Shown here in pieces: positions 19,793-29,354 of a DNA stretch of 64,000 nt. How positions within the stretch are numbered: position 1 is the stretch's first letter; every line of letters starts with the position of its first letter. The notes under the pieces were generated by a model, which worked only from the letters and a program-made list of their open reading frames with translations, did not search any database and had not been told where the DNA came from. Position numbers and translations under genes: made by a program. This DNA comes from Marinibactrum halimedae (lineage in GTDB: Bacteria; Pseudomonadota; Gammaproteobacteria; Pseudomonadales; Cellvibrionaceae), in contig NZ_JAJQVM010000001.1 of the NCBI RefSeq assembly GCF_021234875.1, positions 1 through 64,000 on the forward strand. The letters are read 5' to 3'.

Positions 19793-21463
19793 TTAAAGTA
19801 CCGTCCAGTTAAGTGTGAATAAAACGTAGACGCATAAAAGCCCATTGGTGACGCTGTGGGCGAGAATGGCGGAGCTGACATTGCCTCGATGTCTTACGAA
19901 TCCGTAGGCAAGGCCGGCAAGGCAACCGGCAATCCAGTGTTGGTGTATGGCACCAAAGGCGACTGCACTGATGATTATAGCTGTCCATGTTGCTGTTATC
20001 GGTTGGTTAAGGCCGAAAGGTTGGCGAGATAAACGAGCCAATAAATAGCCTCGGAACATCAGTTCTTCCACCAAGGGGGCAATGAGAATCGAGCCCAGAA
20101 CACGGGAGATCAGCCAGAGACTTCCCCAGAGAATTCCCATTTCTTCCAAGTCAGTATTGAAGGACAAATTGTACTGTGCGTCTGCGGGAATCATCCATAC
20201 CCAAAGAATGGCCACGCTGGCACCGATGCCTATGGCTTTCAAGCGACCCAGTGGTTTTGTCAATTGCAGTGTTTTCCACCAATACCACAGTGCAGCACCT
20301 GTGCCGATGACTTTAAGGAAATACGTAAAGCTCACAGTGCGACTGTCTAGGCCGCTTAACAGCGAGATACAGAGAAAAGCTAGAAAGGGAATGATTAACG
20401 CGTTGGCCAGTGGCAGTTCGGAATCTTCTTCTGAACTTCTCTGAACTTCCTGAATTTCAGTGGCGTTAACACTCATGAATTTATGGAAAGTAAAGACGAT
20501 GAGTAATGATAAGGCGGTGAAGGTAATCCACCCTGCCTGGCTGTGAAAGCCACCGATGGCAAATTCTGGGGAGACCCATTCTCCAATCATAATGAGCAAG
20601 GCAATACGACAGGCATTGAGGAACCAGCTGGCCACTGCTGCAATGGGAAGTAACACAAAAGCTTTTGGAAAGGGCAGCTGTTTGCGGAAGAGATACAAAT
20701 ACAAGCAAGAGAAGGAGAGTGCTAGCCCCATTCCTTCGAGGCCGGAGCATTCAGGAGAGACATTCACGACAAAGTGGCTGAGGCCAAGGTCAAAATGCTC
20801 GCTATCAATGTAGATGCTGTTGGATACCAGCATCAATAAACCCGTAGAAACCAAAAACGTGGGCTCGATAAAGGCAGGCCAAAACTGTTTGGACGCCAGA
20901 GAGCTTAGGGTAATGAAACTGGCAATCACAGTACAGACAGCCAAGGCTTTTCGGTGCTGTGTTAAATGCTGCTTCCAGTATCGCCAAGGTGCAGCAAGCA
21001 AGAGGGCCGTGGTTGCGACAATCGTTCCGCACAGAAACCAAAGTAATGCATTTGTAGTGGGTGAAAGGATAGAAAGTAAATGGATAGCGAGTGCGTTGGT
21101 TTCAACTGTTGAGTTGCTAAATAGACTCTCGGTTAATACAAGAAAGCATAGGTAGGCGATGACGTTCAAGCCTAAGGCAATGGGCCATTGATGCGGGGTG
21201 ATTGAATCATCTGTGCCGATTGTGGCTTTTGAATGAGTCGTTTCTGAATGAGCCAATAGTGTAATGCCAAAGGCAACGCCAAAGGCAACGAACCATTTGA
21301 TTAAGAGACTGAGCTCTGAGAGAAAGACACTTAGTGGGGTTTGGGAGTGTTGACTAAGTAAGGCAGAGTCATAAAAAAAACTGACAGCAAGAACCTCACT
21401 CAAGAGGATGAGCAAAGCCGTGATAGGAAGTGATAAATGATATTGTTTAAACAGTATTTTCAC
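19793..21463 (-). CDS. xrtE: Exosortase E fused to a CPBP-type intramembrane protease
   Basis: 556 residues, almost entirely membrane-embedded. The exosortase half carries the expected triad: Cys239 in SPECSGLEG, Arg286 in NACRIALL and His307 in GGFHSQAGW. The C-terminal half is a CPBP (Abi/CAAX-protease-like) domain with Glu466-Glu467, Arg471 and two further histidines (His507, His536). This architecture is the one known as exosortase E/protease of the VPEID-CTERM system. The start is GTG at 21463 with no visible ribosome binding site, only a few bases past the T-run of a terminator, so expression may depend on read-through. Its likely substrate is the adjacent gene at 21539-22018. Confidence 0.88.
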   Translation of the reverse strand: MKILFKQYHLSLPITALLILLSEVLAVSFFYDSALLSQHSQTPLSVFLSELSLLIKWFVAFGVAFGITLLAHSETTHSKATIGTDDSITPHQWPIALGLNVIAYLCFLVLTESLFSNSTVETNALAIHLLSILSPTTNALLWFLCGTIVATTALLLAAPWRYWKQHLTQHRKALAVCTVIASFITLSSLASKQFWPAFIEPTFLVSTGLLMLVSNSIYIDSEHFDLGLSHFVVNVSPECSGLEGMGLALSFSCLYLYLFRKQLPFPKAFVLLPIAAVASWFLNACRIALLIMIGEWVSPEFAIGGFHSQAGWITFTALSLLIVFTFHKFMSVNATEIQEVQRSSEEDSELPLANALIIPFLAFLCISLLSGLDSRTVSFTYFLKVIGTGAALWYWWKTLQLTKPLGRLKAIGIGASVAILWVWMIPADAQYNLSFNTDLEEMGILWGSLWLISRVLGSILIAPLVEELMFRGYLLARLSRQPFGLNQPITATWTAIIISAVAFGAIHQHWIAGCLAGLAYGFVRHRGNVSSAILAHSVTNGLLCVYVLFTLNWTVL

Positions 21464-21467
21464 GACA

Positions 21468-21498
21468 ATAAAAAAACGGGCGACTATGTCGCCCGTTT
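21468..21498 (-). terminator. Rho-independent terminator between exosortase substrate and exosortase genes
   Basis: On the minus strand an 11-bp GC-rich stem (21474-21484 and 21488-21498, 3-base loop) is followed by about seven T. It lies 41 bases after the substrate stop and 5 bases before the exosortase start, so it probably ends most transcripts of the substrate gene. Confidence 0.85.
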
Positions 21499-21538
21499 CC
21501 TGATTACTTTGTTAAGTAAAGACTGCAAACTATGTTAT

Positions 21539-22018
21539 TTATTTTGGGGAGCGGCGTGCAGACTTTCTTCTTCGACGCTCTAGGCCCAATGCCAGTAAAC
21601 CGGTAACGAGTGCAACGGAAATACTAGCAGATGCGGCGTCTAATTCAGGTACTTTTTTTGTGTCGGGTTTACCGCCACCATCATGATTGCGACAAGCTTT
21701 GTTGACTTTTTTGAATGACCACCCCCACCATTTGCTCGCCTTCATGCATTTTTTGTCGCGGCCGTACTGATGGAATCTGAATCCGTTTGAGCTGAGGTAT
21801 TGTTTAATACCTTTCTTGTTTGTTGCTTTAGGCTCTTTTGTGCGTTGTTGTCTTTGATATTTACGACAAGCCTTATCTTCAACATCGTAAGACCAAAACA
21901 GCCATGATTTCGTCTTTATACAAGATTCGTTACTGAGCTTTGAATAGTTAGCACTTGCAGTACCTACCATGCTCAATGAGATGAATGCCGCAACGAGTAA
22001 TTGGGCTATTAGCTTCAT
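21539..22018 (-). CDS. Exported VPELD-CTERM protein, probable exosortase E substrate
   Basis: 159 residues. A cleaved signal peptide (1-23) is followed by a small basic protein and a C-terminal tripartite sorting signal: VPELD (123-127), a hydrophobic helix (about 131-146) and a basic tail rich in Arg and Lys. VPELD is a conservative variant of the VPEID motif recognised by exosortase E, whose gene lies directly downstream. The mature part contains a duplicated unit, C33-x17-C51 and C91-x17-C109, both of form C-[IM]-K...W..WS.....KACR, suggesting two small cysteine-paired modules. Its function is unknown; it is presumably processed and released or anchored at the surface. Confidence 0.82.
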   Translation of the reverse strand: MKLIAQLLVAAFISLSMVGTASANYSKLSNESCIKTKSWLFWSYDVEDKACRKYQRQQRTKEPKATNKKGIKQYLSSNGFRFHQYGRDKKCMKASKWWGWSFKKVNKACRNHDGGGKPDTKKVPELDAASASISVALVTGLLALGLERRRRKSARRSPK

Positions 22019-22642
22019 TGTTAACCTCCAATGTGTGAATGCATTTGCTGAGTATCAGCGGTCTTCCAGTTGTGTGTAGGGGTAGATTCTGTGGAGTGCG
22101 ATAAGCACCAGTTCGGATCACTTTCCCTTATCGGCGAACACGTCTTCATGTTGATTGCTAAGCGTTCTAGCCTCTCCCTCACGATTTGTGATTTTTGTCA
22201 CGCTTTGTCGTAAGTGATGATGATTATTTTATAACCTTATTGAGTGATTTTGCAAACTTGGGCGCCATTTAGTTCTTAAATAAGACGAAAGGATCAAATT
22301 ATGAATGCTTTTTTCAAACAATGGATGAGCAATTTGGCGGTCTTGGTTTGTTCCCATGGCAATCAAGGGGGTAGCGGGAAGACCTTTATATTGCGCTTAA
22401 TAGATCTATCTTAGTGCATTTCGTTCTGTCTAGACTGGCAAGCAGGAGAATTTGATTCAATATTAGTATTGAACGGTGTTTTAGGATCAAATTATCTTTT
22501 CTTACTGTTAAAGAACGCAATATTAGGAGGCAAGGAAATGGCATACACTTTGCGTTGGAAGTAGAAATATTATCTTCAAGCTTAAAGTGTGCCTCAAAAG
22601 GGGACACAATAACGTGATGAAACGTATTCTCATTCATGATTA
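22019..22642. other. Intergenic region upstream of the exosortase substrate gene
   Basis: About 620 bases that include the promoter region of the VPELD-CTERM gene and the upstream region of the NIT-like gene. Apart from the short frame listed at 22301-22414 nothing is recognisable. A 98-codon minus-strand frame here has no protein-like features and is not called. Confidence 0.4.
22301..22414 (+). CDS. Possible short ORF with a Walker-A-like stretch
   Basis: 37 codons starting at an ATG preceded by GAAAGGA. The translated middle contains GNQGGSGKT, reminiscent of the deviant Walker A of ParA/MinD ATPases, but the frame stops ten residues later. It could be a remnant of a ParA-like gene, a real small protein or chance. 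Confidence 0.2.
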   Translation: MNAFFKQWMSNLAVLVCSHGNQGGSGKTFILRLIDLS

Positions 22643-23710
22643 GTGTACAGGCGAAGTTCGTTGGACAGTAATAACCCCTCATACGATAGTGGGCCGATTA
22701 GAGGCAACATAACGCGCGATGACCCAGGCCAAAGTACTTCCGCCCTGAGCTCGCCGACACAGAACTCTGCCATTCAGAATGATTCAATTCAGAGTGAGTT
22801 GGTATTAGCGTGTACGAATTACACAGACCGATTGCTGTCTTTGGATTTAATTAAGCAAATCAGCCATTTGTGTCGGGCGATACAGCGGCACAGAGGGTTA
22901 GGAATGTCCTTAATTGCCGGTTACGAACAATTTTCAAGTGAGTTTTTATCTTTACAACGCCAAGTAGCGCGTCGTATGCGCACCTTGCAAGCCTTTGCAC
23001 ATCAATCTCATCATTTACTTCCAAACAATCAGCTGGAAAAGTTGGCCAGTTCCTGGAGTATGATTGAGCAAGGTTGGCAGAGAGATTCGGTGATGGAGAA
23101 CTTTGAGTTCCACTCCCACTTTATTGAACAGTTGCTCCAGATAATGATGTTGTTGGCTAGGCGAATGGAGCGTCCGGTGGCCGATGAGTTTGTGGGAATT
23201 GATTCTGCTTCTCCTGAAAAAACCAACGCTGGCCTTTCCGCAAGAAAGCAGGCATTTAGCCAGGTAGGGTTATTGGTTTTTGTGTGTAATCAATTACCAT
23301 CGCTGATTGAACAGGTGGCAAAAATTCGGGGGTTGTCTACGTTGGCAGCAAGCCGTGGCAGTGTGGATGAGCTGGAATTGGGCAAGCTGAAGTACTTTAT
23401 TCAGGGGACTCGAGTACAATACGAGAAAGTTCGTAATCAAGCGGATCGATTGGGCGAAAATACGGACAATCGAATTCCGGCTCTGCCTTTGATTAAAGCG
23501 TACGAGTTCAAGCTGATGTTTTTACTCACCACAGTAGAGAAAGAAGTGATGGAGCCGAGAGCTATTCGAATGGATAGCAGCCAGCTGTTCTCGTTGGCCA
23601 CTGAAATTATCGATGCTTATTTGAAAGTCGTCGATGAAGGGCTGACTTTGCTTTATCTCTGGCAGGAAGAATCGCTGGATTTATGGCATAAACATGGCGA
23701 TCAAGTGTGA
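22643..23710 (+). CDS. Helical protein with a NIT (nitrate/nitrite-sensing)-like domain
   Basis: About 355 residues; the start is uncertain because the first codon is not ATG and the first 45 residues are low in complexity (many Ser, Asn). From about residue 60 the protein is all-helical with two similar segments. ISHLCRAIQRHRGLGMSLIAG and later QVAKIRGLSTLAASRG resemble the two halves of the NIT domain, where a conserved R-G-L follows helix alpha-1. No membrane helix and no kinase, cyclase or DNA-binding output is attached. It is a single gene, convergent with the DUF6279 gene (9-base gap). A cytoplasmic sensor role is possible but inferred. Confidence 0.6.
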   Translation: MYRRSSLDSNNPSYDSGPIRGNITRDDPGQSTSALSSPTQNSAIQNDSIQSELVLACTNYTDRLLSLDLIKQISHLCRAIQRHRGLGMSLIAGYEQFSSEFLSLQRQVARRMRTLQAFAHQSHHLLPNNQLEKLASSWSMIEQGWQRDSVMENFEFHSHFIEQLLQIMMLLARRMERPVADEFVGIDSASPEKTNAGLSARKQAFSQVGLLVFVCNQLPSLIEQVAKIRGLSTLAASRGSVDELELGKLKYFIQGTRVQYEKVRNQADRLGENTDNRIPALPLIKAYEFKLMFLLTTVEKEVMEPRAIRMDSSQLFSLATEIIDAYLKVVDEGLTLLYLWQEESLDLWHKHGDQV

Positions 23711-23719
23711 TTTACGTGG

Positions 23720-24622
23720 TTAGATATCGTCAGAAAGATCTTCAAAATCATCGCGATAGGCGACCAATCGTTTGATCAATTTCTTTCGTTGCTTGTCACT
23801 TAGCGATTGATGAATTCCACTAAGCAAAAGCAGTGTTTGTTGTTGATTATCTTGAATATAGCGTTCGTACTCCTCACCCCATAACTCGTCCGGTGTGACA
23901 AATAGTGTTCGTATACGTTCCTTAAACTCTCCTGAGTTGCGGTTCATTGCCATCGCTTCTGCGAAATCGGTACGCCATTGAATTTGTTGTTGTAAAATTC
24001 GCTCTCGCTCATAGCGCATTTTGTCTACCCACTCTGCAATCAAATTGTGTTGGTGGTCTGTAAGCTTTCCTAGCCATTTTTGTAGGGAGTCGGTCATTTT
24101 TTCTTGTCGATAGGCGTGCTGTTCAGCTAAAGGCTTGCTTACCATTTCTTCTTCGAATTCGGCTTCATTTTCCTTCAGTGCCTCAATCGTTTGTGCCAGC
24201 TGTGATTCATCTAGGGTCTTTAACACGGCCATGCCTTTGGGCAAAAGTTCCAATGCACTTGCTAACCAAAGTTCGTAGCTGCCATCCAAACTTTGTTGAA
24301 TGTCTTCTGGTGTGAGAGAGGGTTTTTCGATAATGGTAATTTGCTGGTTGATAAAATCCACATATACCGGTAGCTGGGTTGTCTGATGCCAAGAGTGAAA
24401 TTCTTTGGTGAAACGAATGACCTGTTGTTCTTGTGTGCGGTTTAGGTCGACATAGTCATCTAATTGCCATCGCAGCCAGTTGTCTAAAAAGCGATAGCCT
24501 ATTTTTGTTGAAGAGCATGAGAAGAGAGCCATACACAATGCGGCAATCACAAACACTTTACACAGTTGTCGGTAAGGTAAAATGTTTTTGGGGCAGTATG
24601 TTGGGATATCCGTGTACTTCAT
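23720..24622 (-). CDS. DUF6279-family lipoprotein
   Basis: 300 residues. A lipoprotein signal ends at LFSCSS and leads into the family's hallmark opening GYRFLDNWLRWQLDDYVDLNRTQEQQV, followed by long amphipathic helices to the end. DUF6279 proteins are predicted outer-membrane or periplasmic lipoproteins of unknown function, widespread in gammaproteobacteria. The gene stands alone, with its 3' end meeting the NIT-like gene. Confidence 0.82.
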   Translation of the reverse strand: MKYTDIPTYCPKNILPYRQLCKVFVIAALCMALFSCSSTKIGYRFLDNWLRWQLDDYVDLNRTQEQQVIRFTKEFHSWHQTTQLPVYVDFINQQITIIEKPSLTPEDIQQSLDGSYELWLASALELLPKGMAVLKTLDESQLAQTIEALKENEAEFEEEMVSKPLAEQHAYRQEKMTDSLQKWLGKLTDHQHNLIAEWVDKMRYERERILQQQIQWRTDFAEAMAMNRNSGEFKERIRTLFVTPDELWGEEYERYIQDNQQQTLLLLSGIHQSLSDKQRKKLIKRLVAYRDDFEDLSDDI

Positions 24623-24766
24623 TATGCTCTCTCGATTAAGCCCTTTGGGTGACTACAACTAAAAAATTCTTACGCAAATAGGAAGCTATCAGTTGTGTCT
24701 AATGTACGACTGTTGTCGACAGTGGAGGTTTCCTAATATAAGAAGTGAGTAATTATCGATATTCTT

Positions 24767-26365
24767 TTATACCGGAATGGCCTTCTTACTCTGCCGTTTT
24801 TTTCGAAGTTGCATTGTGCCTGTGATCAATAAACCTGCCAAAAGTAGTGCCAATAGGGGCTCATTTTCCCAACTCATAAAAGGAGTGTGCCCGGTCATAG
24901 GCTGCAGGGTGCCCGATAAGGTCTCTTGAACAAATTGTGGGGTTTGAGCAATAAACTGGCCGCGTGAGTCAACAAGAGCACTGATGCCGTTATTGGTGGC
25001 ACGAATGAGAGGTCTGCCGGTTTCTAAGGCGCGCATTTGGGCCATCTGCATATGCTGAAGAGGGCCGATGGAATGTCCAAACCAAGCATCGTTACTGATG
25101 GTGATCAGAACTTGGGCGTCTTTAGCAGATTGACTCACCAATGTGGGGTAGACCACTTCATAACAAATGCTCGGGGAGAGCATGACCGCCCCCGATTGCA
25201 GCCCTCGTTGGCCTTCTGGGCCACGTGAAATCACCGAAGTGGGTAAATCAAAGAAGGCAATGGCGCCGCGTAGCCACTCTTCCAAGGGGACGTATTCGCC
25301 AAAGGGAACTAGGCGAGTTTTGTGATAAATACCCAACCCGGTGCCTAAGGCGGTAATGGAATTACGAGCGCTATCGCGAGAGGGGCTCAGGGTGAGTACA
25401 CCGGTAATGAGGGTAGTATTGCTGGCAGCCGCTTTATGGTGAAACTCATCGAGAAAAGGAATCGCCTGTTGATACAGCTCTGGAATAGCCGCTTCAGGCC
25501 AAATAACCCAATCGTTTTCCCAAAGGGTTTGGGTCATCTCTCGGTAGCGGTTATACGTTTCTTCGCGAAATTCGGGCGCCCATTTTAGCTCTTGAGGAAT
25601 ATTGGCTTGGACAATACCCACAGAAATGGCATCCCGATAGGGCGTTGTCCATTCTTGCTTAGAAAGCTCATAGCCAGCAACCCAAACACCAAGTAGTGCA
25701 CTTGAGGCGAGAGCAAAGGCCTTCTTATGAATTGTCTCGTTATTATCGGCTTTTCTGCGGAGAAAGAGGTCAATTCCAAAGGCCAGAACGGCGGCGGAAA
25801 AGGCGACCCCAAACCCAATGAGTAAAACCCCGCCGACGGGGGCAAAGCCAGAAAGTGGGGAGTTGAGGTGCCCATATCCCACATACAACCAGGGAAATCC
25901 CGTCAGTAGCCAGCTTCTTAACCACTCGGTGATACTCCAAAATACCGGAAAGGTAATTAACATTCCCAATGTTACGTTGGGGGTGAACCTTGGGAGAAGC
26001 AGGTAGGGCAGCGCAAATACCAGCGCGAGGAAGGCGACGAATAAGGTCGTCATTACAATCGCCAGTGGTAGAGAGGTCATGCCAAAGGTATGGATACTCA
26101 CAAACACCCATGACGCCCCAGTGCCAAACATACCCAACCCAAACGCCAATGTGCGGAAGAAGGCGTGACGGCCAGTTACGTTGCGTAATGTTAAAGACAG
26201 CACCGCTAGTGACAGGATGGCGACTGGCCACCAATTCCAAGGGGCGAGTGCGAGAGGGGTAGCGGCACCGGCGATGGTATTGATGGCTAGGTATTTCAAA
26301 TTTGTGGCTTTATTTGAGGCAATATTGCCTGTGCCCAATGAATGAGAGTGAGCGGGTGCGGTCAA
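24767..26365 (-). CDS. lnt: Apolipoprotein N-acyltransferase
   Basis: 532 residues. Six to seven N-terminal membrane helices are followed by a periplasmic carbon-nitrogen hydrolase domain (about 245-490) with the Glu-Lys-Cys triad visible: Glu in WVIWPEAAIPE, Lys in GIYHKTRLVPFGEYVP and Cys in SPSICYEVVYP. A last membrane helix precedes a basic tail. Lnt adds the third acyl chain to lipoproteins, which the many lipoproteins in this window would need. It is the last gene of the miaB-phoH-ybeY-corC-lnt series, but 224 bases with a large hairpin separate it from corC. Confidence 0.96.
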   Translation of the reverse strand: MTAPAHSHSLGTGNIASNKATNLKYLAINTIAGAATPLALAPWNWWPVAILSLAVLSLTLRNVTGRHAFFRTLAFGLGMFGTGASWVFVSIHTFGMTSLPLAIVMTTLFVAFLALVFALPYLLLPRFTPNVTLGMLITFPVFWSITEWLRSWLLTGFPWLYVGYGHLNSPLSGFAPVGGVLLIGFGVAFSAAVLAFGIDLFLRRKADNNETIHKKAFALASSALLGVWVAGYELSKQEWTTPYRDAISVGIVQANIPQELKWAPEFREETYNRYREMTQTLWENDWVIWPEAAIPELYQQAIPFLDEFHHKAAASNTTLITGVLTLSPSRDSARNSITALGTGLGIYHKTRLVPFGEYVPLEEWLRGAIAFFDLPTSVISRGPEGQRGLQSGAVMLSPSICYEVVYPTLVSQSAKDAQVLITISNDAWFGHSIGPLQHMQMAQMRALETGRPLIRATNNGISALVDSRGQFIAQTPQFVQETLSGTLQPMTGHTPFMSWENEPLLALLLAGLLITGTMQLRKKRQSKKAIPV

Positions 26366-26522
26366 AAGGGTGTCCTTATTGATGTCTAAATGGGCAAGGC
26401 ATTTTAATAGGGCGTTCTAATGAACAGAGTCAATTATGACGGCGTGTGGGGAAAAGAGTCTAGCGAGAGTTGATGATTACAGGTGGTGATGGGCTTATGA
26501 CGCCGTGTCTTAGTGATTAATT

Positions 26523-26578
26523 TTTGCTTTACGGCACATTCCGAGAGGTAAATACCCCGTAATGTGCCATAAAGCAAA
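26523..26578. repeat. 18-bp inverted repeat between corC and lnt
   Basis: Arms 26523-26540 and 26561-26578 pair over 17 of 18 positions around a 20-base loop that is itself partly palindromic (GGTAAATACC). There is no adjacent T-run, so it may be a Rho-independent-like brake, an RNA stability element or a protein-binding palindrome separating corC from lnt. Confidence 0.5.
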
Positions 26579-26589
26579 GGTGGTTTGGG

Positions 26590-27468
26590 TTAGTGGGGCC
26601 CTGGTGTGGTTAGGCGCAGTAAATGAATTTGTCGACTATCGGCGTAAAGCACCCGGAAGGTATAGCCGTCAATGTCGGTGTGTTCATTACGTTGGGGCAG
26701 GTGCCCAAATGCACGCATCAAAATACCACCGATGGTATCAAATTCTTCTTCGCTGAATTGTGCACCAAACTCTTCGTTGAAGTCTTCAATGGGGAGCAGT
26801 GCTTTGATGATGTATTCATTGTCTGCCACCTTACGAATGAACGACTCATCATCGTCTTCATCGGTTTCGTCTTCGATTTCACCCACAATTTCTTCCAGCA
26901 CGTCTTCGATGGTGACGAGCCCTGAAATAGCACCGTATTCATCAATAACGAGGGCCATGTGATACCGGTTTTCACGAAACTCCCGAAGCAATACATTCAA
27001 GCGTTTACTTTCGGGAATGATGCTGGCTGGGCGAATTACGTTTTCTAAACGGAAATCTTTGGTACCGCTGAGAATCAGAGGCAGAAGATCTTTGGCGAGC
27101 AAAATACCCTTGATATCGTCGATGGTGTCGCCCACTACGGGGAAGCGGGAGTGACCGGATTCCATCACTTTGGTCAAAAATGCTTCTGGGTCGTCGTTGA
27201 GATTGACCACCACCATTTGTGAGCGAGGCACCATGACATTGCGGACTTGTTGATCCTGCACGTCCATGGCACCTTCGATGATACTCACCGCCTCTTCATC
27301 GAGTAGGTTATTGTTGGCGGCGTCTTTGATGATTTTAATGAGGTCCTCACGAGATTTGGGTTCGGCACTAAAGCCACCCATTAGTTTCTCAAACCAGGAT
27401 TTCTCCTGTCCGCGTGAGGACGGTGTACTACTCGACGGGTCATCGCTCATTGGATTTTTTGACTCCAT
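26590..27468 (-). CDS. corC: CorC/YbeX-family CBS-domain protein
   Basis: 292 residues: a short N-terminal helical region ([21 protein letters not shown]), two CBS domains (about 70-190, with [14 protein letters not shown] and [29 protein letters not shown]) and a C-terminal CorC_HlyC domain (about 205-285, [23 protein letters not shown]-like). There is no membrane segment, so it is the small YbeX type rather than the CorB type. The family is linked to magnesium/cobalt efflux and to ribosome-related functions. It overlaps ybeY by 29 bases in the conserved ybeZYX-lnt arrangement. Confidence 0.94.
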   Translation of the reverse strand: MESKNPMSDDPSSSTPSSRGQEKSWFEKLMGGFSAEPKSREDLIKIIKDAANNNLLDEEAVSIIEGAMDVQDQQVRNVMVPRSQMVVVNLNDDPEAFLTKVMESGHSRFPVVGDTIDDIKGILLAKDLLPLILSGTKDFRLENVIRPASIIPESKRLNVLLREFRENRYHMALVIDEYGAISGLVTIEDVLEEIVGEIEDETDEDDDESFIRKVADNEYIIKALLPIEDFNEEFGAQFSEEEFDTIGGILMRAFGHLPQRNEHTDIDGYTFRVLYADSRQIHLLRLTTPGPH

Positions 27469-27976
27469 TTTTTGGGGTGTCAGATGATTTAATCTGGTAA
27501 GGGGCTGGGTAGCCCAGTTTTTCTAGCAATTGAATTTCTAACGATTCCATCTCATGGGCTTCGTCGTCTTCTATGTGGTCGTAACCTAAAAGATGCAAGG
27601 TGCCATGAATGACCATGTGCGCCCAATGTGAGATGAGTGCTTTTTCTTGTTCTTGTGCTTCAGACTCAACAACCGCAGGACAGATGATTAGATCACCAAG
27701 CAAATCTATGCCCATTTCCATTCCCAACGCTTCGGGAATGTCTGCCGGGAAAGACAATACATTGGTCGGCTTGTTTTTTTGACGGTAGGTACGATTGAGC
27801 TCCTGAATTTCATCGCTGGGCGCGAGTCGTATGGTGAGCTCAACGGCACCTTCAGGTGTGCTTTCGGGCGTGGCTCGTCCATATGCGATGGCAAGCTCGG
27901 CCCATTGTTGGAACTCTGCAGTAGAGGGGAGGTTATTCGGCTCTACCGCAATTTGGAGGTCAAGCTGGAGATTCAT
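27440..27976 (-). CDS. ybeY: Endoribonuclease YbeY (16S rRNA maturation)
   Basis: 178 residues. The metal-binding motif [11 protein letters not shown] (three histidines, UPF0054 signature) is intact. The upstream [16 protein letters not shown] motif, conserved in the family, is also present. YbeY is involved in 16S rRNA 3'-end processing and ribosome quality control. The start overlaps the phoH stop by 4 bases, and the 3' end overlaps corC, so the three genes are probably translationally coupled. Confidence 0.95.
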   Translation of the reverse strand: MNLQLDLQIAVEPNNLPSTAEFQQWAELAIAYGRATPESTPEGAVELTIRLAPSDEIQELNRTYRQKNKPTNVLSFPADIPEALGMEMGIDLLGDLIICPAVVESEAQEQEKALISHWAHMVIHGTLHLLGYDHIEDDEAHEMESLEIQLLEKLGYPAPYQIKSSDTPKNGVKKSNER

Positions 27977-29130
27977 GGCGCTTGTGATGCTGCCTTATTT
28001 GCGTTTTCCGCTTGAGCCTGTTTTTTCGCTTGTTCTGCCGCCGCTTCTGCGGCGTCATAGGCTTCAACAATGCGCTGAACTAAGGGGTGACGAACCACAT
28101 CCTTCGCCCCGAAGTAGGTAAAGCTAATGCCGTTGACGTTTTCCAGTACGTTTGTCGCGTGGCGAAGGCCAGAGGCTTGACCTTTCGGTAAATCAATCTG
28201 ACTTGGGTCGCCATTGATCACAGCGGTGGTGCCAAAACCGATACGAGTGAGGAACATTTTCATTTGTTCTCTCGTGGTATTTTGGCTTTCATCCAAAATC
28301 ACAAACGCATTATTCAGTGTGCGGCCACGCATATAGGCCAGTGGCGCCACTTCAATCACATTACGTTCGATTAACTTATCTACAGTTTCAAACCCAAGCA
28401 TCTCGTAGAGGGCATCGTAGAGTGGTCGTAAATAGGGGTCGACCTTTTGGGATAAATCACCGGGCAAAAAGCCGAGCTTCTCACCGGCTTCTACCGCCGG
28501 ACGAACTAAAAGGATTCGCTCGATATTGTCGTTTAACAGTGATTCAACCGCGCAAGCCACGGCAAGATAGGTTTTCCCCGTACCTGCAGGCCCGATACCG
28601 AAGTTGATGTCGTTCTTTTGTACCGCCTGCACATAATGCTGTTGGTTAAGGCCGCGAGGTTTCACGGTGCATTTTTTGGTGCGAATTAAGACGGGGCTGC
28701 CAAAATCTTCTTGTTCTGGACTAGAGGTATCACTGGCTTCGGTGGCTTGCATCATAACGGCTTCTACGTTGGCTTCCTGCAGTGCGAGGTGCACTTGGTC
28801 TGGGGTGAGAGTTTCCCCGGAGTGGGTTTCTCCATAGAGTGATTTCAGCAAAAGGCGAGCGGCGTGGGTGGCGTGTTCTTGCCCTATTAACGCAAACTCA
28901 TTACCCCGGTTACGAATTTTAATACCGAGGCGCTTTTCAATTTGCTTTATATGCTCGTCAAATTGTCCGCATAAGTTAGCTAACCGGCGGGCATCATTGG
29001 GTTCTAGGGAGAGCTTATGGGTGGTTTTTGGCGAATCGCTAGCGAGTGCAGCAGACTGAGAAGAAGAGGTATCAGTGCTGTGTGTGGTTGTGTCTTGTGT
29101 GCGATTCGGTGCTTCAATCTGACTGTTCAA
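27973..29130 (-). CDS. ybeZ: PhoH-family ATPase (YbeZ)
   Basis: 385 residues. Walker [12 protein letters not shown] and Walker [12 protein letters not shown] are clear, as is the PhoH hallmark [26 protein letters not shown]. The N-terminal part contains the KH-like region seen in YbeZ ([20 protein letters not shown]). The first 40 residues are Ser/Thr-rich and poorly conserved, so the true start might be further in. YbeZ partners with YbeY in ribosome maturation. Confidence 0.94.
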   Translation of the reverse strand: MNSQIEAPNRTQDTTTHSTDTSSSQSAALASDSPKTTHKLSLEPNDARRLANLCGQFDEHIKQIEKRLGIKIRNRGNEFALIGQEHATHAARLLLKSLYGETHSGETLTPDQVHLALQEANVEAVMMQATEASDTSSPEQEDFGSPVLIRTKKCTVKPRGLNQQHYVQAVQKNDINFGIGPAGTGKTYLAVACAVESLLNDNIERILLVRPAVEAGEKLGFLPGDLSQKVDPYLRPLYDALYEMLGFETVDKLIERNVIEVAPLAYMRGRTLNNAFVILDESQNTTREQMKMFLTRIGFGTTAVINGDPSQIDLPKGQASGLRHATNVLENVNGISFTYFGAKDVVRHPLVQRIVEAYDAAEAAAEQAKKQAQAENANKAASQAP

Positions 29131-29354
29131 AGGGGGCTATCAGCTCCTGCGTTTTCTATCGATACCTGTAGACTAAACCATCGGCTAAAGACATGGAAGA
29201 GCTACGGGCCGGATAGCCGAAGTCAGGGGCATAGTGAGAGGTCTGGAGAGGCTAAGAAGTGGGCTCAGCATAGTAATGATAGTGGCCCACTCTGGTATTC
29301 ACTGGCCTGTTTGAAGGCGGCCAGTTGTTATAAAAGAACTATTAAAAAGAACCA

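Noticed and set aside
22386-22682. 98-codon minus-strand frame upstream of the NIT-like gene
   Set aside because: It overlaps the start of the NIT-like gene, has no family likeness and no clear ribosome binding site.
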